Below are positions 1-9,654 of a stretch of 33,875 bases of DNA, piece by piece. The position numbers and the translations under genes are program-made. The notes beneath the pieces are model-generated. The model was not told the DNA's origin. It saw only the letters and a list, made by a program, of their open reading frames with translations, and did not search any database. Position 1 is the stretch's first letter; every line of letters starts with the position of its first letter. Source of the stretch: Pseudomonadales bacterium (GTDB lineage Bacteria > Pseudomonadota > Gammaproteobacteria > Pseudomonadales > Azotimanducaceae); contig JAESSY010000050.1 of the NCBI GenBank assembly GCA_016763855.1, positions 1 to 33,875 of the forward strand, in the 5' to 3' direction.

Positions 1-1276
1 TGCTCGTAGACTGCAATTCTCGATTTCGTGAGAAAAATGCCAGGCTAACGCGCTTATCAATATGCGGCAAATAGAGCTCAGCGGGGTTAGTATCATGCCC
101 TCCATTTTTACCTTCCTGCTCAATAATTTGGGCCATTATTTCTCCAATTAAGGGGGCATTCTTGAACTGGTTTCCGCTGGTTCCCATCGCTACATAAAAC
201 CCACTAAGCTCCGATTGGTCATAGATCGGAATCCAATCTTCAGATACATCATAAATACCGACAGTTCCCCGTGCGGTATTGCTTATACCAAGATCAGGAA
301 ACCGTTGAGCAGTGCGATAGGCTTGTACTGTCCACTGTTCAGTAAAGCCTGGATCGTAATTATCAGGATCGACAGTATCAATAGCATCACACTCGGGATC
401 AGCAGAACCGATCAAAATATCCTTGCCATCCGGCCGGGTATAAATACCGGCATCAAAATCAACAATAAATTTTTCTGTTTTCGAAAAGTGGCTTGTTGGA
501 GATTCCAGATAAACAACTTCATGTTTCACGGCCTGTGTATTAATTTTAAGATCAATACCAGCCAGTTGATTTATACCCTTTGAATGCGGTCCTGTTGCGT
601 TGACCACAATGTTTGCATCGATACGTTCACCATTTTGTAGGCAAACGCCCTTTACTTCGCCATTGGCATATTCAATTTTTACAACCTTCTGATTAAAGAC
701 AAATTCTCCACCTCTCTTTTCAGCTGCTATTTGAAGATTATGACTCGCTAATTGAGGGTCAGAAACATATCCTGCAGCAGGGACCAAGATTGCCGATGTA
801 ATACTGCCTTTTGTCACTTCACCAAAGTCTTTATCTCCAAGACGTTTGGGCGGGCCGAAAGAATCCAACGCAATACCGGGATAATATTTTCTTAGGTGAG
901 TCTCGTCTAATATATCAAAGCTAACACCCACCGCCGACATCGCGTCAAGGCTCGCTTGATAAGGCCCAAAGTCATCATCCTTTACCAGGACCAATCCACC
1001 GCACTCAGTGTACTTGGCATAACCACGCTCATCTTCGGCATCGATAAACTTCTCCCACTCCTTCCAGATGAAACGACTTTCGTGGGCAACAGCACAAGAA
1101 GTAATATGGGAATAAATTGGTCTAATGACAGCAGAAGAATGGCTAGTTGAACCGTAACCCGCCGCTGGGAGGGCATCCACGTTGAGCGTATTGTGGCCTC
1201 TTTTTGAAAGTGCATAAGCGATTGAGCATCCCACTATTCCTGCACCCAAAATAATGACATCTGCTTTATGTGGCAA
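1..1276 (-). CDS. FAD-dependent amine/amino-acid oxidase (DadA/GlpO-like), 3' end cut
   Basis: Predicted flavoprotein that oxidises a C-N bond of an amine or amino acid (glycine/sarcosine/D-amino-acid oxidase superfamily); the substrate cannot be told from sequence. The N-terminus has the Rossmann FAD motif GAGIVG at residues 11-16, followed by the GSTSHSSA stretch typical of this family's flavin site. Near the C-terminus MGTSGNQFKNAP matches the second FAD-contact region. About 425 residues are visible and the reading frame is still open at base 1, so probably only a short tail is missing. The start is taken as TTG at 1276 because an in-frame TAG lies 15 bases upstream and no ATG precedes the FAD motif; a weak GAGA lies upstream. 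It follows comEC on the same strand after 80 bases. The exbB/exbD-lpxK genes I would expect beside comEC in related genomes are absent here. Confidence 0.85.
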   Translation of the reverse strand, partial: MPHKADVIILGAGIVGCSIAYALSKRGHNTLNVDALPAAGYGSTSHSSAVIRPIYSHITSCAVAHESRFIWKEWEKFIDAEDERGYAKYTECGGLVLVKDDDFGPYQASLDAMSAVGVSFDILDETHLRKYYPGIALDSFGPPKRLGDKDFGEVTKGSITSAILVPAAGYVSDPQLASHNLQIAAEKRGGEFVFNQKVVKIEYANGEVKGVCLQNGERIDANIVVNATGPHSKGINQLAGIDLKINTQAVKHEVVYLESPTSHFSKTEKFIVDFDAGIYTRPDGKDILIGSADPECDAIDTVDPDNYDPGFTEQWTVQAYRTAQRFPDLGISNTARGTVGIYDVSEDWIPIYDQSELSGFYVAMGTSGNQFKNAPLIGEIMAQIIEQEGKNGGHDTNPAELYLPHIDKRVSLAFFSRNRELQSTS

Positions 1277-1356
1277 GTTGATTCTCAGCTAGGAAAAATT
1301 GTAATAAGGATAACAGGTTTATGAAACACGATGGGTTTGACCAACACAGGAAAAGT

Positions 1357-3630
1357 TTATCTCCAAAGGCGCGGATTAGATTGTCTGGCTGTGTCCACCT
1401 TTACCTTACCTCCCTGATAAAGAATTGAAATAGCCCCATGTGTCGCGGTATTCAAGACGTTCATTTCTCTCAGTCGGTACCTTTCTGTGACCCGTGAGGA
1501 GGGGTGTCTAAATTTGTTGTGAAAGCCCGCCGAGATAACGATGATCTCAGGATGTAAACGATTTAGAAAGCCTGGAGTCGATGAGGAGAGGCTACCATGA
1601 TGAGGTGCGACAAGAAGATTAACTGCGGGTAGATAATGTTTTGCCAGGCGTTCTTCCATTTGCGCTTCAATATCTCCTGGGAGCATTATTCGGTACGCTC
1701 CATGTTCTCCGTACTTCCCTGCTGTGACCAACAGCACACAAGATTTATCGTTTCCTTTTAAGGAATCATCTTTTGGACCATTTAAGAAACTAAACTCAAC
1801 ACCATCAAGATGCCACTGACGACTTTTATCGCAATGTAGACCGCCATTGGTTTCAGGTTCACCCGTAAAGTATTGCAAAACTGTCGCCTTGCGCCTGAGC
1901 CCTTTTAATCCTCCAGCATGGTCAAGGTCGCTATGGCTAATGATCAATGTGTGAATTAAACGATGGCCCATTGTCTTTAATACGGGATAAACGATTCTTT
2001 CACCTGCATCAACATCACTACCCCATTGAGGGCCAGCGTCATAAACCACTATATGATTCTGTGTCTCGATGATAACGCTTAATCCCTGGCCAACATCTAG
2101 CACTTTCACACGAACATCTCCTTCCTCCAATCCCGAAGTCTGGGGAAGAATGAGAGGAAGAAACAGTATCAATCCAAGCCAACGAGGAATCATTCCCCTT
2201 GGCAACATCAGTATCATGCTACCTAACAGCGCTATCGCAAGAGCCAACAAACTCGTTACGCCTTGATGATAGACCCAATCGAGCTCACTGAAATAATCCA
2301 GAAAGCGCATAAAATAGTGAAGTAAAAAATGTGCCAAGCTCAGTGTAAAAGGTGCTGCCCAAGGCATAACAAATAAACAAAACAGTGCGAAGAGCAGTAT
2401 TGGAACGATGAATATTGCGATAAAGGGAATCGCGATTAAATTCACAATAAAGCCAACAAGAGAAAATTGATGTAACCAAAAAATCAACAGTGGCGCCATC
2501 CCAACAAAAATGACCCACTGTGTTTGCACACTTTTCAGCACCTTATCTTTTAGCTTATGTAATTTATACCCACGACCAGAAAACGCGAAGATCAAACTAG
2601 CCACTGCGCCAAAAGATAGCCAGTAGCCCGCAGCCAAAGATGAATATGGGTTTAGTAAGACAACGACACATAGGGCATACAACAAAACCAGAAATACAGG
2701 GACATTTCTTTTTAGCTGCAATACAAACATGCCAAGGGCAATCATTATCAACGCTCGCTGAACTGGCAGGCCCATTCCCGCCATAAGGCAATAGAAGAAG
2801 ATAGGCGCAAGGGAAAATAGGGTAAGGAAGCGGTTAAAAGAAGGTATGACACTTGATAATAGTTTAAGACAAAAATAGATTAAAGCTGCCACCAGCCCCA
2901 CGTGCAAACCCGAAATAATGAGTAGATGATTAGTGCCGGTATTGGACAAAATGTCCCAAGTAGAACGATCTATTTGACTACTTTCGCCAATGAGTAAAGC
3001 GACAACGAGTCCTCGTACACGATCATCTGGCAAAATAGATGTAACAGCACTACGAATTTTGTATCTGAGTTGGTGATGGTACTGGTTCCACCCCGAAGCC
3101 ATCAAACGCTTGTTTTCAATCGAATCTCGTATATATCCTACCGCAGATATCTGCCTAGAGAATTGCCATGCTTCGAAGTCAAACAACCTAGGATTAAAAG
3201 TACCATGTGGTTTGTCTAACTTAACGACGAATCGCCACTTCTCTCCAGGCAACGGCAGAACAGGGGCTGCATGGTGAAACGAGGAGAGGGATACTTTTCT
3301 GGCCTTATATCCAAATTGAGAGCGAACAACTTCAAAATCAAAGCGAGTATTTCGTGCACGCTCTTTGGGGAGAGAAATTACGTAACCCTCCACCCACATT
3401 TGTCGACCCTGCAGATCTTCCGACAACCAGTTCTCCAAGCTATCGCCAGCAAATAATTGAGCGTAAACCATACCCAAAACTGCAGATGTAACAGCGCGTA
3501 ACCTAGGAAAAATTGAGCAACAAAGAACACAAAACAAAGCACATGCTAATAAACCATTCACCGCAAACACTAATGGTGATAACACCGAGATCGAAACTGC
3601 CGCGACAAATGCTAAAATAACAAGATACAT
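1357..3630 (-). CDS. comEC: ComEC/Rec2 family DNA-uptake channel protein
   Basis: Inner-membrane protein of the ComEC/Rec2 family, which carries transforming single-stranded DNA across the cytoplasmic membrane. At 757 residues it is normal length. The N-terminus has hydrophobic segments and a soluble ComEC N-terminal (OB-like) region around residues 50-170. The central competence domain carries the conserved LLIGESSQID and NTGTNHLLIISGLHVGL stretches, then many membrane helices. The C-terminal third is a metallo-beta-lactamase-like domain with HSDLDHAGG and APHHGS metal-ligand motifs, consistent with a nuclease-type fold. It is divergent from the DUF2062 gene. The family assignment is firm; whether this organism is naturally competent cannot be judged here. 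Confidence 0.95.
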   Translation of the reverse strand: MYLVILAFVAAVSISVLSPLVFAVNGLLACALFCVLCCSIFPRLRAVTSAVLGMVYAQLFAGDSLENWLSEDLQGRQMWVEGYVISLPKERARNTRFDFEVVRSQFGYKARKVSLSSFHHAAPVLPLPGEKWRFVVKLDKPHGTFNPRLFDFEAWQFSRQISAVGYIRDSIENKRLMASGWNQYHHQLRYKIRSAVTSILPDDRVRGLVVALLIGESSQIDRSTWDILSNTGTNHLLIISGLHVGLVAALIYFCLKLLSSVIPSFNRFLTLFSLAPIFFYCLMAGMGLPVQRALIMIALGMFVLQLKRNVPVFLVLLYALCVVVLLNPYSSLAAGYWLSFGAVASLIFAFSGRGYKLHKLKDKVLKSVQTQWVIFVGMAPLLIFWLHQFSLVGFIVNLIAIPFIAIFIVPILLFALFCLFVMPWAAPFTLSLAHFLLHYFMRFLDYFSELDWVYHQGVTSLLALAIALLGSMILMLPRGMIPRWLGLILFLPLILPQTSGLEEGDVRVKVLDVGQGLSVIIETQNHIVVYDAGPQWGSDVDAGERIVYPVLKTMGHRLIHTLIISHSDLDHAGGLKGLRRKATVLQYFTGEPETNGGLHCDKSRQWHLDGVEFSFLNGPKDDSLKGNDKSCVLLVTAGKYGEHGAYRIMLPGDIEAQMEERLAKHYLPAVNLLVAPHHGSLSSSTPGFLNRLHPEIIVISAGFHNKFRHPSSRVTERYRLREMNVLNTATHGAISILYQGGKVKVDTARQSNPRLWR

Positions 3631-3795
3631 ATAAAACTTTAGGCTACTTGATCTCTATGGGAATCAAGTATTTATCATGAGCTTACCGAGCTAAGCATTA
3701 GGTAATATCCTAAGTTTTTGTAAGACATTCACTCTTGGCTGGTATTTGCCAAAGGACTAGGCATAATACGCGCTCTCAGAATCAGAACAAATCAA

Positions 3796-4308
3796 TTGAA
3801 AAGATATCTCCCCACTAAAGAACAGCTAAGAGAAATACGATCACTTCGTTTTCTAGGAGAGGTCATTTTCGAACCTAATTTATGGCACTTCAATCGCCAT
3901 TCGGTTTCCTTCGCAGTCATGATTGGTTCTTTTTGTACCTTTCTACCCATTCCTTTTCAAACGATTCCTTGTCTTTTTCTAGTAATGTGGATACGTGCAA
4001 ATGTGCCTATTGCAATTGCCATTGTCTGGATTAGTAATCCCTTCACAATGGCGCCCATGATGTATTTTAACTACCGATTCGGTACATTCATGTTGAATCG
4101 ACCCAATACCGTCACAGAAATCCATGTTTCAGTCAATTGGTTATCCGAACAATTTGCGCTAATTTGGCAGCCCTTATTATTAGGCTCATTGGTGATTGGC
4201 ACTACCTTCGGTTTGATAGGATTTATGCTAGTGCGTGTCTATTGGCGCTGGAAAGTTGCTAAAGATTGGTCAATGCGAAAACTGCGTAAGAAAATCAAGC
4301 GTAAGTAA
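3796..4308 (+). CDS. DUF2062 domain integral membrane protein
   Basis: A 170-residue DUF2062 protein of unknown biochemical role. It has the family's characteristic N-terminus (KRYLP, then SLRFLGE and PNLWHFNRHSVS) followed by hydrophobic segments around residues 42-60, 65-90 and 130-155, and a Lys/Arg-rich tail. The start is TTG at 3796: the upstream reading frame contains no ATG/GTG/TTG before its stop, and this position matches the conserved KRYLP start. It sits between comEC and lolE, a location I recall for this family in Pseudomonas-like genomes, but no function follows from that. The gene ends 41 bases from the convergent lolE stop. Confidence 0.88.
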   Translation: MKRYLPTKEQLREIRSLRFLGEVIFEPNLWHFNRHSVSFAVMIGSFCTFLPIPFQTIPCLFLVMWIRANVPIAIAIVWISNPFTMAPMMYFNYRFGTFMLNRPNTVTEIHVSVNWLSEQFALIWQPLLLGSLVIGTTFGLIGFMLVRVYWRWKVAKDWSMRKLRKKIKRK

Positions 4309-4349
4309 TGCGTAAGCTATGCAGAATATGAAGAGCTTAAAAGGCCTAA

Positions 4350-5531
4350 TTACTCACCTCTCAGCACCCGTGCGGGCTCAACCTGACTAGCTCGATAGGC
4401 AGGAAAGATTGTCGTCACGATGCTGATAAAAAGAGATAGTCCAATAATCACAATGATATCTAATAGACGGATATCGCTTGGAACCCTATCAAAATAAGTA
4501 CCTGCAAGCATACGATTACCGGCCAGATTTTCAAAAAAACCAACAATATCAGACACGTAATATGCCAATGGCAGGCCAACTGCAATACCAATGAATGTAC
4601 CGATTAAGCCGATAAGACTACCTTGAACGATAAAAATTCGCATCACGCCGACTCGGGATAAACCAAGGGTTCTGAGCACGGCTATCTCTGATTGCTTATC
4701 TTTAACCATCATACTCAGACCCGAAATCGTATTGAAGGCTGCGATCATAACGATCAAAGTTAAGAGGACAAACATCATCTGCTTTTCCATCTTGACGGTT
4801 TCAAAAAAATCACCATATTCCTCTGTCCAGTCTGTCACTACAACGGAAGGGTCAATCAAGTTTCGCACTTCCGTTACATCGAAAACGTTGTTTAGCTTCA
4901 AACGGTAATGATGACTGGAATCTCCCGTGATCTTTTTTAGGTAATTGAGATTCATCAGGGCCAGGGAATAGTCCAATTCCGAATTCAATTCAAATGTGCC
5001 CGCCAATTCCACACGCGCTATTTTAGGTGAAACAGCGTTACCCGTTTGTGATACTTCTGGTATTAATACGGTTAATGAATCTCCGATCCAAATCCCCATT
5101 TGCCGCGCTATTGAAGCCCCAAGAATAATCCGATTTTCCGTGAGGTCAGCTATTGAACCCTCCTTCATATGTTCTGGAACGACAGACAAACGTGCCTCGT
5201 GAGCAATGTCGATGCCATAGATGGCAACCATTCTATTGATCCCACCTTGAATAAGAATACCCTCTCTTTGCTGAAATTCTCCTGAAGCTACAACCAAAGT
5301 TGAATTTTCAACTCTCTCGGGTAATTCACCCGCTATTACCATGTGAGGTACCGCCCCAAGAATCCGATGTTTTAATTGGCTATCAAATCCATTCATAACC
5401 GAAACAACAATCACCAAGGCCATTACGCCCAAAGATAAGCCAATCATTGAGACCTTGGTTATAAAAGATAAGAAGGCAGTTTCTTTCGTACTGGTGGAAA
5501 ATCGTAAGCCAATTGTGTCAGAAATATCCAC
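4350..5531 (-). CDS. lolE: Lipoprotein-releasing ABC transporter permease (LolE position)
   Basis: Inner-membrane permease of the LolCDE complex, which extracts outer-membrane lipoproteins from the inner membrane and passes them to LolA. The 393-residue protein has the LolC/E layout: an N-terminal membrane helix (about residues 22-48), a large periplasmic domain (about 50-255), then three C-terminal helices of the FtsX-type permease domain, ending in the conserved ARVLRGE tail. It is the third gene of the operon; its GTG start shares a base with the TAG stop of lolD (TAGTG), indicating translational coupling. It resembles the first-gene permease, so the LolE name rests on gene order. Confidence 0.92.
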   Translation of the reverse strand: MDISDTIGLRFSTSTKETAFLSFITKVSMIGLSLGVMALVIVVSVMNGFDSQLKHRILGAVPHMVIAGELPERVENSTLVVASGEFQQREGILIQGGINRMVAIYGIDIAHEARLSVVPEHMKEGSIADLTENRIILGASIARQMGIWIGDSLTVLIPEVSQTGNAVSPKIARVELAGTFELNSELDYSLALMNLNYLKKITGDSSHHYRLKLNNVFDVTEVRNLIDPSVVVTDWTEEYGDFFETVKMEKQMMFVLLTLIVMIAAFNTISGLSMMVKDKQSEIAVLRTLGLSRVGVMRIFIVQGSLIGLIGTFIGIAVGLPLAYYVSDIVGFFENLAGNRMLAGTYFDRVPSDIRLLDIIVIIGLSLFISIVTTIFPAYRASQVEPARVLRGE

Positions 5532-6244
5532 TAATTTTCCCGACCTAAAAGTTGAACATCATTCTCAAGCATCCCATTGTGAAGTCGACAGGTTCTATCC
5601 ATTTTGGCTGCTAAAGCAAGGTTATGAGTCGCCGTCACAAAGCTAATACCCAGTTCTCGGCTTAATGAGATCATCAAGTCATTAACCTGGCTCGCGGTTT
5701 CTTCATCAAGATTACCTGTCGGTTCATCCGCGAGAACACAATCAGGATTCCCAACAAGAGCACGCGCGATGGCGACTCGCTGCCGTTCGCCACCGGAGAG
5801 TTTTGCTGGTATATGTGTAAGCCTATCTCCCAGACCAACTTTGACTAAGATGGATTCTGCGATCTTCAATGCTTGCTTTTTATTTTCTCCTCGTATGAGT
5901 AAGGGCATGGCTGTATTTTCTAGCGCAGTAAATTCAGAAAGTAAGTGGTGGAATTGATAAATAAATCCCAGCGAACCATTTCTTAACTTGCACAAAGCTT
6001 TCTCGTTCAGTTGGTGAATATTCTCGCCAACAATCTCGACCTTACCTGTCGTGGGTGCATCCAATCCAGCCAACAGATGAAGCAAGGTACTTTTACCACT
6101 GCCTGACAAACCTATTATGGCGATTCTTTCTCCGTATCCCACTTGGAATGAAATGCCCTTTAGTATCTGCAAAGTGGTATCACCCTGCTGATAGCTTTTA
6201 TGCAAGTTCTCGACTTTTAATACTGGGATTATTTCGTCAACCAT
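5531..6244 (-). CDS. lolD: Lipoprotein-releasing system ATP-binding protein LolD
   Basis: Cytoplasmic ATPase that powers LolCE lipoprotein release. The 237-residue protein carries a complete ABC set: Walker A GLSGSGKST (45-53), Q-loop Gln at about 97, signature LSGGERQ (149-155) and Walker B CVLADEP (about 169-175). The stretch FIYQFHHLLSEFTALEN is typical of the LolD/MacB ATPase subfamily. It lies between the two permease genes, five bases after lolC and overlapping the lolE start, so the three are clearly one operon. Confidence 0.97.
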   Translation of the reverse strand: MVDEIIPVLKVENLHKSYQQGDTTLQILKGISFQVGYGERIAIIGLSGSGKSTLLHLLAGLDAPTTGKVEIVGENIHQLNEKALCKLRNGSLGFIYQFHHLLSEFTALENTAMPLLIRGENKKQALKIAESILVKVGLGDRLTHIPAKLSGGERQRVAIARALVGNPDCVLADEPTGNLDEETASQVNDLMISLSRELGISFVTATHNLALAAKMDRTCRLHNGMLENDVQLLGREN

Positions 6245-6249
6245 GCTAA

Positions 6250-7476
6250 TTACTCGTGTTTAAGCGCTTGGATTGGATCGGACTTTGCGGCCACCAAAGC
6301 AGGATAGATGGTGACCACAAAACAAATGATCAATGAAACCGCGCTAATCATAACTAAATCCGCCAACAGTATTTTAGTGGGGAGATAATGGATAAAATAT
6401 TCATCCATTAGACCCAACGAGAATAATTTATCTACAACCGAATAAAGATCTGTCAGAACAAGTGTAATCAGTATGCCTAGAACCACACCGGTGACTACAC
6501 CTACAAAACCAATCATGGCACCATGAAGGATGAAGATGCTAAGTATTTCTCGGGTTGATGCGCCCATTGTGCGGAGTATCGCTACATCACCCTTTTTCTC
6601 ATTCACAATCATAATCAAATTTGAAATAACGTTGAAAGCAGCCACGGCAACTAACATCATAAGCAAAAGAAACATGGTTGTCTTTTGCGTTTGGATTGCA
6701 GCATATAGATTGCCATGCCGACGCATCCATGATTTTCCCTGAAGGTCTGGATGTGAAACCAATATTTCTCGAAGTATTCGCGGCGTATTAAATAATTCCT
6801 GAGTACGGATACGAAGAGATTCCACAGCCTGTTTCCGCTGAAGCTTAAGGCCATCTTGAATGTTAATAAGGACTTGATTCTTATCGGCATCAGAACCCAC
6901 TTCAAAAATGCCACTGACTGTAAAACGTTTTGTCCTCGGAACAGGACCTGCAAAGGTAATCAGCACATTGGGTAGAACAAGGGTGATTTTAGCGCCAAGC
7001 TTGAGGCCTAATTTTTCGGCAAGATTCGAACCCAACGCCAAATTGAACCTCCCTGGTTCTAGATCAACAAGACTCCCTGCTAGAAAATACTGACCAATGA
7101 TCGACACGTTTTTCTCAAAGTCGGGATCAATACCAAAGTAACTAATACTCGCAATTTCCCCATTTGCGACAACCAAGCCACCCCCTTCGAGAAATGGGGC
7201 AACAGCCTCAATTTCAGGATGTGCTAACACTTCTTCTGCCAATATTCGCCAGTCAGTTATTTTTTCATTTTTACCTAAGATTCCGTGGGGCAAAACTCCT
7301 AAAACCCGTGCCTTTAGTTCTTGCTCAAAACCGTTAATAACGGACAGAACAATAATGAGTACAGCAACACCCAAAGCAAGCCCTGTAATCGACACAAAAG
7401 AGGTGAAGGAAGCAAGGCGGTCTCCGCTACCTGATTGTGTATACCGCATTGCTGTAAGAAAACGCCAATCTGACAC
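6250..7476 (-). CDS. lolC: Lipoprotein-releasing ABC transporter permease (LolC position)
   Basis: First gene of the lolCDE operon and partner permease of LolE in moving lipoproteins from the inner membrane to LolA. The 408-residue protein has an N-terminal helix (about 25-47), a periplasmic region (about 50-270) and three C-terminal helices with the FtsX-type domain; it closes with the usual SDPIQALKHE tail. The start is GTG at 7476, giving the typical first-residue context SDWRFLTAMRYTQS. The 179 bases upstream, shared with the divergent PilZ-type gene, should hold the operon promoter. Calling it LolC rather than LolE depends on position. Confidence 0.92.
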   Translation of the reverse strand: MSDWRFLTAMRYTQSGSGDRLASFTSFVSITGLALGVAVLIIVLSVINGFEQELKARVLGVLPHGILGKNEKITDWRILAEEVLAHPEIEAVAPFLEGGGLVVANGEIASISYFGIDPDFEKNVSIIGQYFLAGSLVDLEPGRFNLALGSNLAEKLGLKLGAKITLVLPNVLITFAGPVPRTKRFTVSGIFEVGSDADKNQVLINIQDGLKLQRKQAVESLRIRTQELFNTPRILREILVSHPDLQGKSWMRRHGNLYAAIQTQKTTMFLLLMMLVAVAAFNVISNLIMIVNEKKGDVAILRTMGASTREILSIFILHGAMIGFVGVVTGVVLGILITLVLTDLYSVVDKLFSLGLMDEYFIHYLPTKILLADLVMISAVSLIICFVVTIYPALVAAKSDPIQALKHE

Positions 7477-7655
7477 TCAGATCCCTAAATATGTAAAAAG
7501 CGTATTGAATCATGAAAAAGGAATTATTGTTATATGCCATTATGCTTTCGATTCAAAAATTCAATCCAAATTCGCAACAGAAGCATTGATTTAACGCTGA
7601 ACTCAAACATAAGCTAAAATAAAGTATGTAATATTGAAAATTGGAAAACTGAGCC

Positions 7656-8243
7656 ATGGATGACAAAGACAAAAGAGATTACTTTCGCCTCAGCGATGCC
7701 TGTGAAGTATCCTATCTCGTCGTCTCCCGATCCGATACGCAATCAAAACTTGCAGATCAATTCTTTGATCCAGATCCCAATTTCGAAATCCTAAGAGAAA
7801 TACATGATTTAACGATGGATTCGAAAGAAATATTACAAGGAATTTCGGACAAAAATCGCCAGATTGGAAGCTATCTACACAATTTGAATAAGCGAGTAGA
7901 ATTGTTAGCTCAGGGTCTCAATTCCCGCAGTGACACGCGACATGATGCTGCCGACACGCAGATTAGTGAAGGCGGTATTTCCTTCATTTCCCCAAGGATG
8001 ATAAAGGAAGGTGATCACATTGTCCTAAAGCTAATATTCCATCCAAGTTTGCTTGGAATATCCTGTTTTGCGCTGGTAAAGCACTGTCGATTAATCGAGG
8101 ACAGCCACGAATATAGAATCGGCGCAGAATTTTTAAATCTGGAACCCGGAAGCCAAAGACTGCTCGGACGGCATATTATCCAAAAACAATCAGAAGAACG
8201 CCGTGAGCGTTTAAGGAAAAGGGGCGGCCACTTTAGGCATTAA
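7656..8243 (+). CDS. PilZ-like domain protein with central helical insert
   Basis: A 195-residue soluble protein that looks like a c-di-GMP-related PilZ protein. An RxxxR motif (Arg7 and Arg11, RDYFR) starts it, and residues 102-175 (QISEGGISF, then KEGDHIVLKL and YRIGAEFLNL) match the PilZ beta-barrel. The second binding motif, normally [D/N]xSxxG, reads QISEGG here, so Gln replaces the acidic/amide residue and binding may be altered. About 80 charged, probably helical or coiled-coil residues (30-90) separate the two motifs, more than in a minimal PilZ domain. It is divergent from lolC and overlaps the convergent sthA end by four bases. The role is unproven; PilZ membership is likely. Confidence 0.75.
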   Translation: MDDKDKRDYFRLSDACEVSYLVVSRSDTQSKLADQFFDPDPNFEILREIHDLTMDSKEILQGISDKNRQIGSYLHNLNKRVELLAQGLNSRSDTRHDAADTQISEGGISFISPRMIKEGDHIVLKLIFHPSLLGISCFALVKHCRLIEDSHEYRIGAEFLNLEPGSQRLLGRHIIQKQSEERRERLRKRGGHFRH

Positions 8244-9649
8244 GAAGCCTTACGTGCCATTTTGCTATCTAGATTAGCTTGCTGGCTGATTTGCCCTCCG
8301 ATACTCAGCGCTGCAACGCGATAGGCTTCCGCAAGCGTGGGAAAATTGAATATCTGTTCCACAAAAGATTGTACGGTAGTGCCGTTAAGCATCGCGGTCT
8401 GACCTAGGTGAATCAATTCTGCAGCCCCCTCCCCAGCGATATGGACACCGATTATTTTTTCTCCTTGTGGATCAGCAATGATTTTTAGCATGCCATCGTC
8501 TGTACCCGCGATTAAGCCCCGAGCAATTTCTTTAAACTCAGAATTACCAATCACTGGATCATCATATTCTTCCCTCGCAACAGCTTCAGTCATACCGACT
8601 GCAGCAAGCTCTGGGATCGTATAAATCCCCATCGGAATAATAGTATTCATTTTGTTTTTCGGGTAACTCAGCGCATGGCAGGCTGCTCGCCTTCCTTGCT
8701 CCATTGATGTTGACGCTAGCGATGGCGGACCGATCACGTCTCCAACAGCGTAAATATGCGGCACACTCGTCTGACAGTTCTCATCTACTGAAATCAACTT
8801 TAGATCAGTTACTACAACACCAGAAACCCCAATATTCAACCCAGCAATACTAGAAATTCTACCCTGGGCTACCAGTAATTTTTCAGCTGTTATCTTGGTT
8901 CCATCATCTAGCTCGACACACACTTCTGACACATGGTCAAAAGCGGCACGTTTGATATTTTTACGACCGATAAAAGTGCCACCTTTTGATTCGAAGTCGC
9001 TGACAAATCTCCCCGATAGGTCCTCATCCAGAAAACCCAGAGGGACGTCGAAACGATCTAACAAGGTGACTTGAGTGCCTAAACTTTGAAAAACAGAAGC
9101 ATACTCACATGCAATAACACCACCCCCTAAAACGATCAAGGAATTTGGCAGGTAACTCATTGAAAGTATTGAATCACTGTCCAGAACATATTCATGATCA
9201 ATTTCAATATTAGGAGGATGCCGAGGTATCGATCCTGTCGCAATAAAAATGTTATCAGCCTTAAATGTCTTGCTTCCTCCTCCCGGTGAATTGACTTCAA
9301 CTTCGGAGGAAGTAAGGAATCGTGCTTTACCTATAACGGTCTTAATCTGGTTCCGATCGAGCTGAGCGGAAATGTATTTATCATGAGCATCTACGACCAA
9401 CTCAACATTTTGCATCAAAGGAGCCAACTCTGTAGGCATCTCACTATTGAGTATCCGGTGAGCACTACTAAACTTTCTCGCCGACTCTCTGAGCGCTTTT
9501 GAGGGGATGGTGCCTTTATGGACACACATTCCACCTATCTTCCGCTCAGATTCTATCAGCACAACATCGAGCCCAGCTTTGGCACCTTGTATTGCGGCTT
9601 TTTGCCCTGCAGGACCGCTACCAATAATCAGGAAATCACATTTCTGCAT
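8240..9649 (-). CDS. sthA: Soluble pyridine nucleotide transhydrogenase SthA
   Basis: Flavoprotein that transfers hydride between NADPH and NAD+ in the cytoplasm without energy coupling, balancing the two pools. The 469-residue protein has the FAD Rossmann motif IGSGPAGQKAA (about 9-19) and the NAD(P)-binding region around VLGGGVIACEYASVF. In ordinary dihydrolipoamide-dehydrogenase relatives a CxxxxC redox pair follows the first motif; here Cys42 is present but the partner position is Thr47 (MCVHKGT), as expected for the transhydrogenase (E. coli Sth reads CTHLGT). That absence separates SthA from lipoamide, glutathione and mercuric reductases. It lies five bases after the HDOD gene, so the two are likely cotranscribed. 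Confidence 0.94.
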   Translation of the reverse strand: MQKCDFLIIGSGPAGQKAAIQGAKAGLDVVLIESERKIGGMCVHKGTIPSKALRESARKFSSAHRILNSEMPTELAPLMQNVELVVDAHDKYISAQLDRNQIKTVIGKARFLTSSEVEVNSPGGGSKTFKADNIFIATGSIPRHPPNIEIDHEYVLDSDSILSMSYLPNSLIVLGGGVIACEYASVFQSLGTQVTLLDRFDVPLGFLDEDLSGRFVSDFESKGGTFIGRKNIKRAAFDHVSEVCVELDDGTKITAEKLLVAQGRISSIAGLNIGVSGVVVTDLKLISVDENCQTSVPHIYAVGDVIGPPSLASTSMEQGRRAACHALSYPKNKMNTIIPMGIYTIPELAAVGMTEAVAREEYDDPVIGNSEFKEIARGLIAGTDDGMLKIIADPQGEKIIGVHIAGEGAAELIHLGQTAMLNGTTVQSFVEQIFNFPTLAEAYRVAALSIGGQISQQANLDSKMARKAS

Positions 9650-9654
9650 AAGTC

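Noticed and set aside
215-583. A 122-codon plus-strand frame opposite the FAD oxidase
   Set aside because: Antisense to a clear flavoprotein reading frame; composition is that of a shadow.
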